A DNA stretch of 64,000 bases from contig NZ_CP014206.1 in assembly GCF_001563225.1 (NCBI RefSeq), forward strand, positions 3,282,001 to 3,346,000, written 5' to 3'. The stretch's first letter is position 1. Each line of letters begins with the position of its first letter. Both the position numbers and the translations under genes were made by a program. This document shows positions 58,570 through 64,000 of this stretch, one piece after another. The DNA is from Pseudodesulfovibrio indicus (GTDB lineage: Bacteria; Desulfobacterota; Desulfovibrionia; Desulfovibrionales; Desulfovibrionaceae). The notes beneath the pieces were generated by a model that was given only the letters and a program-made list of their open reading frames with translations, was not told where the DNA came from and ran no database searches.

Positions 58570-60189
58570 ATGCCCGTTTTCCGTTCCCTCTGGACCCGCC
58601 TCGAAAACCACCCCTGGCTGACCATGACCGTGGCCGTCCTGGCCCAGACCTGGTTCACCCTGGGCAACCGCGCCCTGTGGTTCTCGGACGAGGTGCGCTA
58701 CGCCGACGCCTACCGCAACCTGGCCCTGAACGGAAAATGGATGGTCCTGGCCCTGAACGGCCAGCCCTACCCGGACAAGCCCCCGGTCTATTTCTGGTTC
58801 CTGTGGCTGCTCGACAAGCTCACGCCGTTTGACCCGCCCGCGGTCTTCTTCCTGGGCGCGGCCCTTTCCGGCCTGTTCTTCCTGTTCGCGGCCTACGCCC
58901 TGGCCCGGACGCTGCGCTTCGACCGGACCACCTCGCTGGGCGGGGTCCTGATCCTGCTGTCCACCTTCGTGCTGGCCGCCCTGTTCCATTACTCGCGCAT
59001 GGACCTGCTCTTCGGCGCGTGCATCATCCTGGCCCACGCCTGCCTTTACCGCGCCTACACCGCCGACAACCAGGGGACCTGGCCCGTCCGGGGCTTTCTC
59101 CTGGCCGGGCTGGCCACCCTGATCAAGGGACCGCTCGGCTTCCTCTTCCCGCTGGTCAACGTGTTCCTGTTCCTGCTCTACAAGGGCGAGGCCAGGCGCA
59201 TGCTCTCCCGGCGCACCCTGCTCGGGCTGCTGGCCATGCTCGCCCTGCTCGCCGCCTGGATCGTGGGCGTCATCCTGGCCGAGGGACCGGACTTCCTGAT
59301 CAACACCGTGCTCGGCCACCAGATTCTGGAGCGCGCCACGCACACCTTCCACCACCGGGAACCGTTCTACTGGTATTTCGTGGCCTTCCCCATCGCGTGG
59401 CTGCCGTGGTCCCTGACCCTGTTCGCCGCGCCCGTGAAATCCCTCTTCTCCCTGTCCTTCTGGGGCGAGCTGTGGGGCGGGCGACGCCAGGCCGGGCCGC
59501 GCGCCTTCCTGTGGATCATGTTCGCGGCCACCTTCGCGTTCCTGTCCAGCCTGAGCGGCAAGGTGTTCATCTACGTGCTGCCCATGTTCCCGCCCCTGGC
59601 CATCCTGACCGCGGACTGGATGCGGACCCTGGACCCGGCGCGCGCCAAGCGGCTGTGGACCCTGGCGGGCGGGGTGTGGATCGTCCTGGGCGCGGCCCTG
59701 CTGCTCGTCGGCGACCTGATCCCGGTGCCGGTCCCCATCCGGGGCATGGGCATCTGCGCGGGCGTGCTCATCCTCGGCGGCGCGGCCATCCTGCGCATGC
59801 GCGGCGAGGACTTCCGCGCCGGGCTGCTGACCGCCGCCCTGGCCCTGACCGTCTGGATATACCCGGTCGGGCTGCTGGCCATCCCGTCCCTGGACGACGC
59901 CATGAGCCCCAAACATCAGGCGCTGATCCTCAAGGACTACATCGCCAAGGGATACGAGCCGTACGCGGTCCGGGTCTACTCCGGCATCTACACCTGGTAT
60001 GCGGACCACGAATACCCGGAATACGACGACTACGAGGCCCTGGCCCGGGAACTGGCCGGTCACGACAAGGTCATCCTGGCCGTGCGCGAACCCCACTGGA
60101 AGGACCTCTCCAAGCTGCTCCCCGGCTTCCACGTCATCGACCGCCAGTCCATCGCCGGGCTTCCCCACCTGTTGGTCATCAAGGGTTGA
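58570..60189 (+). CDS. GT39/ArnT-like polyprenyl-phosphate-sugar transferase
   Basis: 539-residue GT-C membrane enzyme with about 12 segments. The first periplasmic loop (LWFSDEVRYADAYRNLALNG) carries the acidic catalytic residues typical of ArnT and PMT proteins, followed by PYPDKPPVYFWFLW. Such enzymes move an aminoarabinose or mannose from undecaprenyl phosphate to lipid A or protein. The acceptor is not known. Co-transcribed with the PAP2 gene. Confidence 0.88.
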   Translation: MPVFRSLWTRLENHPWLTMTVAVLAQTWFTLGNRALWFSDEVRYADAYRNLALNGKWMVLALNGQPYPDKPPVYFWFLWLLDKLTPFDPPAVFFLGAALSGLFFLFAAYALARTLRFDRTTSLGGVLILLSTFVLAALFHYSRMDLLFGACIILAHACLYRAYTADNQGTWPVRGFLLAGLATLIKGPLGFLFPLVNVFLFLLYKGEARRMLSRRTLLGLLAMLALLAAWIVGVILAEGPDFLINTVLGHQILERATHTFHHREPFYWYFVAFPIAWLPWSLTLFAAPVKSLFSLSFWGELWGGRRQAGPRAFLWIMFAATFAFLSSLSGKVFIYVLPMFPPLAILTADWMRTLDPARAKRLWTLAGGVWIVLGAALLLVGDLIPVPVPIRGMGICAGVLILGGAAILRMRGEDFRAGLLTAALALTVWIYPVGLLAIPSLDDAMSPKHQALILKDYIAKGYEPYAVRVYSGIYTWYADHEYPEYDDYEALARELAGHDKVILAVREPHWKDLSKLLPGFHVIDRQSIAGLPHLLVIKG

Positions 60190-60213
60190 CCTCCGGAAGC
60201 CACGCGAATGTAT

Positions 60214-60242
60214 TAGACAAAGTCTAGATACTCGACTATACT
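60214..60242 (+). promoter_or_regulatory. Candidate promoter of the BON lipoprotein gene, with palindrome
   Basis: TAGACA (60214-60219), 17-base spacer, TATACT (60237-60242), each one mismatch from consensus. The -35 is inside a perfect palindrome TAGAC-AAA-GTCTA. The start codon is only 10 bases beyond the -10. Confidence 0.6.
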
Positions 60243-60251
60243 TTCGGGTCA

Positions 60252-60899
60252 ATGATGTCCGACAAAACCTGCCGGGCGGTCCTGGCCGCCATCCTTTCCG
60301 CGCTCCTCGCCGGATGCGCTCTCTACCCCGCCGTCCAGGTGGCCGGAGGCGCCATGACCGGCTACGACGCGGCCCGCCTCGCCGACGAGTACATGCCGCG
60401 CGACAAGGTGGAAGGCGGCTCCGTGGACGTGATCCCGGACTCCCAGATGCAACGCAGGCTGCGCGAACGGCTGGCGCTGAACGACATCCATCTCTCGGCC
60501 CACGTCATCGACGCCAAGGCGTACCTCATCGGCCAGGTCAGCGACCGCAACCAGGCCGACTACGCCGTGCGCACCGCCGCTACGGTGGAGGGGCTGAAGA
60601 GCATCACCTGTAAATTCTACCCCCAGGCAAGGCCGGACGACGCCGCGCGCAACGCGGCCAACGACGCCCTGCTGCTCAGGGAGGTGACCGGCCGGTTCGG
60701 CAAGACCCGGCGGCTCCACGGCGCGGACCTGCGCGTGGAAGTCGTCAGCGCCCACGCCATCCTGGTGGGCCGGGCGCGCGACTACGGCCAAAAGACCGCC
60801 GCCCTGGCCATTGCCGCCGAGACCTCCGGCGTGGCCGACGTGGTGGACTACATCACCGTTCCCGAACCGCCCGACGACGGCGCGGTGGCCAGCAAGTAG
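60252..60899 (+). CDS. BON-domain lipoprotein
   Basis: 215 residues. The signal sequence ends LLAGC (Cys about 22), a lipobox. A glycine-containing segment (VAGGAMTGYDAARLADEYMP) is followed by two BON-type domains (about 60-120 and 130-205), like OsmY/DolP-type envelope proteins that bind anionic phospholipids. Start could be 60252 or 60255 (two consecutive ATG). No ribosome-binding site is visible, and the predicted transcript start nearly coincides with the ATG. Confidence 0.85.
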   Translation: MMSDKTCRAVLAAILSALLAGCALYPAVQVAGGAMTGYDAARLADEYMPRDKVEGGSVDVIPDSQMQRRLRERLALNDIHLSAHVIDAKAYLIGQVSDRNQADYAVRTAATVEGLKSITCKFYPQARPDDAARNAANDALLLREVTGRFGKTRRLHGADLRVEVVSAHAILVGRARDYGQKTAALAIAAETSGVADVVDYITVPEPPDDGAVASK

Positions 60900-60917
60900 A
60901 AAAGAGGAAAGACGAAT

Positions 60918-61020
60918 CGGGGGAAGGGAAAGGGGAAACTTTTGAGAAAAGTTTCCCCTTTCCCTTCCCCCGTACCCCCTTCCCTATCCCCTTCCAAACT
61001 TTTTGGGTGCCTTCGGCAGG
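60918..61020 (+). repeat. Hairpin repeat, family B copy 2
   Basis: Perfect 26-bp stem (arms 60918-60943 and 60947-60972) with loop GAG and inner ACTTTT-GAG-AAAAGT. The tail has CCCCTTCCAAACTTTTTGG and a small hairpin TGCC-TTC-GGCA, the order seen in copy 1. Confidence 0.85.
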
Positions 61021-61096
61021 TCCGCGAGAAAGCGGGAAGTTGTCTCCCGCTCGGAAGCCCCTTCCGAACCACGCAAAAAAAAAAGCCGCCCCGCAC

Positions 61097-61210
61097 CTCG
61101 CGAAGCGACACAAAAAGTTTCGGGGGGAGAGAGGGGTTGGGGGGTCCAGGGGGAAGGGGAGAGAGGGGACCCTTTTCTCAAAGGGTCCCCTCTCTCCCCT
61201 TCCCCCCTGG
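61097..61210 (-). repeat. Hairpin repeat, family B copy 3 (reverse orientation)
   Basis: About 30-bp stem (61146-61210) with one bulged base and inner CCCTTT-GAGA-AAAGGG on the minus strand. The tail on the minus strand contains GAAACTTTTTGTG and mini-hairpin TCGC-TTC-GCGA. It lies at the end of the Gfo/Idh gene and may double as its terminator. Confidence 0.8.
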
Positions 61211-61224
61211 CCGCCGGAGGCCGC

Positions 61225-62145
61225 CTACTTCAATCCCGCAAAGATGCGGTCGAAGGCCTTGAGGACTTCGAGGCCGTCTTCGCCGGTGATGGGCGTCGGG
61301 GTATGTTCGGTGACGGCCTTGAGGAACTGGGTGAGTTCTTCTTTGATGGTCTCGCGGGCGATGACGGGCCATTCGCGCACGGAGTAGTTCTTGTGCTCTT
61401 CGGAGAAGGGCGAATATTCAGTCACGGACTGGGCGATGAGGTCCGCGACGATGAACCGGGACTTGCAGGCCGCGGTGATCTTGCGCACGCGGTAGGGGGT
61501 GACCCAGTTGGTGGTGATCTGGGCCAGGACGCCGCTCTCCATCTTGGCGGTGATCACCGCCGAGTCCTCGTGCTCGCCGAAGGTGGCGGATGCCACGGCG
61601 TGGAGGTCCGCGAAATCGGAGCCCGTGAGATAGCGCAGCAGGTCGAGGTCGTGGGACCCGAGGTCCTTGATGACGCCCACGTCCTGGATGCGCACCGGGT
61701 AGGGGCTGACGCGCTCGATGTTCACGGAGATGAGGTCGTCGCCGAGCAGGGACTTGAGCCGTTCCACGGCCGGGTTGAACCGCTCCACGTGGCCGACCAT
61801 GAGTGCCGCGCCCTTGTCGCGGGCCATGGCCACCAGCGCCTCGCCCTCGGCGGAGGTGGAGGCCAGCGGTTTCTCGATGACGATGTTCACCCCGTTTTCC
61901 AGGAGCCGCATGCCCGCCTCGTGGTGCAGGAAGGTGGGCACGCACACGGACACGGCCACCGGCTTGAGGGCCAGCAGTTCGTCCAGGGTGGCGAAGGCGG
62001 GAATGCCGAACCGTTCCTCGGCCGCCTTGCGCGCCTGCTCCACGGGGTCGACCACGCCGACCACCTCGACACCGGGCATCTCGGTGTAGTTGCGCAGATG
62101 GATTCCACCCATGCGGCCCAGGCCGACAACGCCGACTTTCAACAT
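61225..62145 (-). CDS. Gfo/Idh/MocA-family NAD(P)-dependent oxidoreductase
   Basis: 306 residues. Rossmann motif GLGRMGGIHLRN at residues 8-19, EKPLAST with the catalytic lysine, and HDLDLLRYLTG in the second domain. Relatives oxidise nucleotide sugars such as UDP-GlcNAc. The gene is divergent from lpxB, so a role in sugar-nucleotide supply for lipid A or O-antigen is plausible. GAGGG seven bases before the ATG at 62145 decides the start. Confidence 0.9.
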   Translation of the reverse strand: MLKVGVVGLGRMGGIHLRNYTEMPGVEVVGVVDPVEQARKAAEERFGIPAFATLDELLALKPVAVSVCVPTFLHHEAGMRLLENGVNIVIEKPLASTSAEGEALVAMARDKGAALMVGHVERFNPAVERLKSLLGDDLISVNIERVSPYPVRIQDVGVIKDLGSHDLDLLRYLTGSDFADLHAVASATFGEHEDSAVITAKMESGVLAQITTNWVTPYRVRKITAACKSRFIVADLIAQSVTEYSPFSEEHKNYSVREWPVIARETIKEELTQFLKAVTEHTPTPITGEDGLEVLKAFDRIFAGLK

Positions 62146-62276
62146 ATATGTACCCTCGTTCTGGAGTTCGTGTTTGCGACTGCTTAGTACAGGGCAAACC
62201 CGGCCATGGCAACCCCGCGCCCCCATTTCACGCCGTGCGTCTTGCCGCCGGTCCGCACATGGGCTACTAACTGTCC

Positions 62277-63416
62277 ATGCACACTGGCAATCCATCCGGT
62301 CCCATCTGGTTCAGCGTGGGCGAGGCCTCCGGCGACCTGCACGGCGCGGAGTTGATGAAGGCGCTCAAGGCGGCCGATCCCGCCTTGACGTTCACCGGCA
62401 TGGGCGGCCCGGCCATGGAGGGTGAGGGGCTTGAATCCCGGCACTCCATGCGCGAAATCTCCCTGGTGGGGATCACCGAAATCCTCGGCGGCCTGCCGCG
62501 CATCCTCAAGCTGCTCGGGGTCATCAAGGGCGAGCTGGCCGAGATCAGGCCGCGCGCCATCATCCTGGTGGACTGTCCCGAGTTCAATTTCCGCATCGCG
62601 AAGATGGCCAAGAAGCTGGGCATCCCGGTCTATTACTACATCAGCCCGCAGATCTGGGCCTGGCGCTCGGGCCGGGCCAATTTCCTGCGCGAGTTCACCC
62701 GCAAGGTCATCTGCATCCTGCCGTTCGAGAAGGCGTTTTACGCCAAATACGGCATGGACGTGGAGTACGTGGGCAGTCCGCTCATGGACGTGCTGCCGCT
62801 GGACCGGCTGGACCGGATGGCGGTGCACGGAAACCGCATCGGACTGCTGCCCGGCAGCCGGAGAAAGGAGGTCACCGCCCTGCTCCCGGTCTTTGCCCGG
62901 GCGGCCCGGCTGCTGGCCGGGGACCACCCGGACCTGGAGTACGTCCTGGTCCGCGCGCCGGGCATGGACGAGTCCCTGCTCCGCTCGCTGTGGCCCGCCG
63001 AAATCCCGGTCTCCTTCGTCGAGCCGGACACGCGCTACGAGACCTTCCGGTCGTGCAAGCTGATCCTGGCCGCGTCCGGCACCGTGACCCTGGAGACCGC
63101 GCTCATCGGCACCCCGGTGGCCGTGGCCTATAAGGTCTCGCCCCTGTCCGAGCTGATCGGGCGGCTGCTGGTCAACGTCAAGTACATCTCCCTGCCCAAC
63201 CTCATCGTGGACCGAGAGCTGTACCCGGAATTCATCGGCAAGGAAGCCACCCCGGAGAACCTGGCCGCGACCGCCCGCAAGTGGCTGGACGACCCGAAGG
63301 CTTACGCGGCGGTCAAGGCGGGCCTCGGCGGGCTGCGGTCCATGGTCGGCGAGCCGGGCGCGCCCGGACGCGCGGCGCGGATTATCCTCGACGACCTCCT
63401 GTCCCTGAACGGCTGA
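62277..63416 (+). CDS. lpxB: Lipid-A-disaccharide synthase
   Basis: 379-residue GT19 enzyme joining UDP-diacylglucosamine and lipid X at the inner membrane. SVGEASGDLHGAEL (N-terminal loop), YYISPQIWAWRSGR, LPGSRRKEV (nucleotide site) and ASGTVTLETAL are diagnostic. Full length. It shows that the organism makes lipid A. The downstream incomplete gene begins 38 bases later. Confidence 0.97.
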   Translation: MHTGNPSGPIWFSVGEASGDLHGAELMKALKAADPALTFTGMGGPAMEGEGLESRHSMREISLVGITEILGGLPRILKLLGVIKGELAEIRPRAIILVDCPEFNFRIAKMAKKLGIPVYYYISPQIWAWRSGRANFLREFTRKVICILPFEKAFYAKYGMDVEYVGSPLMDVLPLDRLDRMAVHGNRIGLLPGSRRKEVTALLPVFARAARLLAGDHPDLEYVLVRAPGMDESLLRSLWPAEIPVSFVEPDTRYETFRSCKLILAASGTVTLETALIGTPVAVAYKVSPLSELIGRLLVNVKYISLPNLIVDRELYPEFIGKEATPENLAATARKWLDDPKAYAAVKAGLGGLRSMVGEPGAPGRAARIILDDLLSLNG

Positions 63417-63454
63417 CTGGCTCGGCCCCGTAATTTCTGCTAACCGGTAATGCC

Positions 63455-64000
63455 ATGAACCGCTTCGCCCTCCCTAATATCCTGCCGGACTGCGCGCCCG
63501 TCCTGCCCGAATTCCAGCGCCATTTTTCCGGCTGGCCCCTGGGCATGGGCTCGGTCGAAGCCGTTGCCGGTCTGTTGCCCGGCCTGTTCCTGCTGAGCGA
63601 GGAGAACCCCGGCTGCCGCAGCGCGGCCATGGGCATGGCCCTGTGGGGAATGCAGGCGTACCCGCTGGCCAACGCCATGCCTCAGTGGGGGATCAAGGCC
63701 GTCAACCTGGGGCTCAAGGCGGACACGGCCCTGGCCCGGCTCATGGTCGCGGCCTCGAAGCTGGAGCACCCCGAGGAGGGCGAGGCCACGGACACCTGGT
63801 ACGAGCTGGCGCGCCAGGACGACCGGGGGCTGATCCTCCGCTTCCTGGCGGCGGTTCTGGCCGATCCGGCGCGCGGTCCGGGCTGGCTCGGCCGCGTCTG
63901 GCAAGACCTCATCCATCTGGGCAGGCCGGAGATTCCCAAGGCCGCCCTGGACCTGGTCCGCTGGACCGGCGACACCCTGCCGCTCAAGACGCGCATGGAG
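63455..64000 (+). CDS. Unidentified protein (3' end outside window)
   Basis: 182 codons are visible from the ATG at 63455 to the edge. No signal peptide. The sequence is helical and hydrophobic in parts (AVAGLLPGLFLLSE, LARLMVAASKLE) with many Trp and Pro; I recognise no domain. Codon use matches its neighbours, so it is a real gene. It may be co-transcribed with lpxB. Confidence 0.7.
   Translation, partial: MNRFALPNILPDCAPVLPEFQRHFSGWPLGMGSVEAVAGLLPGLFLLSEENPGCRSAAMGMALWGMQAYPLANAMPQWGIKAVNLGLKADTALARLMVAASKLEHPEEGEATDTWYELARQDDRGLILRFLAAVLADPARGPGWLGRVWQDLIHLGRPEIPKAALDLVRWTGDTLPLKTRME

Larger units (their letters stand above)
60900..61224. other. Intergenic region made of two facing hairpin repeats
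   Basis: No gene. It consists almost entirely of family B repeats in head-to-head orientation, joined by a segment with a run of ten A residues (about 61075-61084). Confidence 0.75.

Overview
The window is GC-rich DNA (visibly well above 60% G+C in most genes) from a Gram-negative anaerobe. Gene content and order point to the Desulfovibrio / Pseudodesulfovibrio group: a cysteine-type CcmE in a ccm cluster without ccmH, an indolepyruvate:ferredoxin oxidoreductase pair, a guaB-guaA-tatB-tatC-hisB-hisA block, a RluD-CoaE fusion and a CysK/CysRS-like fusion. This is inference from family knowledge; no 16S rRNA or dsr/apr gene is in the window. I recognise no tRNA, rRNA, CRISPR array, transposase or prophage.

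Layout. 1-3.7 kb: partial lipoprotein (PBP-activator type), then grpE-dnaK on the minus strand. 3.8-7.4 kb: M29 aminopeptidase, YheT-type hydrolase, Bcr/CflA efflux pump. 7.5-11.5 kb: cbpA-cbpM-clpB chaperone operon. 11.6-17.2 kb: BON protein, PHP phosphoesterase, frameshifted phosphoglycerate-mutase-like gene, NMN adenylyltransferase-like gene, rhomboid protease, RluD-CoaE fusion. 17.4-21.4 kb: upp and uraA (uracil salvage; uraA carries an unusual 69-bp in-frame insertion), a GT2 glycosyltransferase, mscS. 21.4-22.0 kb: a gene-free stretch with tandem and inverted repeats. 22.0-29.0 kb: guaB, guaA, tatB, tatC, hisB, lipoprotein, hisA, all minus strand. 29.0-34.0 kb: complete liv branched-chain amino-acid ABC transporter. 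34.2-40.5 kb: System I cytochrome c maturation genes (CNNM protein, ccmE, ccmF, ccmA, ccmB with a frameshift, ccmC, ccmD, TPR protein). 40.7-44.1 kb: heptosyltransferase, nadD, proA. 44.4-49.1 kb: YfgM-like protein, iorA, iorB, sigma-54 activator. 49.3-52.7 kb: Rossmann-like protein, msrAB, solute-binding protein, frameshifted small membrane protein. 52.7-53.3 kb: one strikingly AT-rich gene, probably acquired. 53.4-64.0 kb: cysK/cysS-like fusion, MptE-like motility accessory gene, small acidic protein, PAP2 phosphatase, GT39/ArnT-like transferase, BON lipoprotein, Gfo/Idh oxidoreductase, lpxB and an incomplete gene.

Main themes are proteostasis and stress (grpE-dnaK, cbpA-cbpM-clpB, msrAB, which share a similar promoter core), envelope and LPS (lpxB, GT9, GT2, GT39, PAP2, Tat), haem delivery to c-type cytochromes, amino-acid transport and metabolism, and nucleotide salvage. 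The most unusual items are the CysK enzyme fused to a cysteinyl-tRNA-synthetase-like module that has lost its signature motifs, two families of structured intergenic repeats, the uraA insertion, the AT-rich orphan gene, and three genes each broken by a one-base change at a G/C run.
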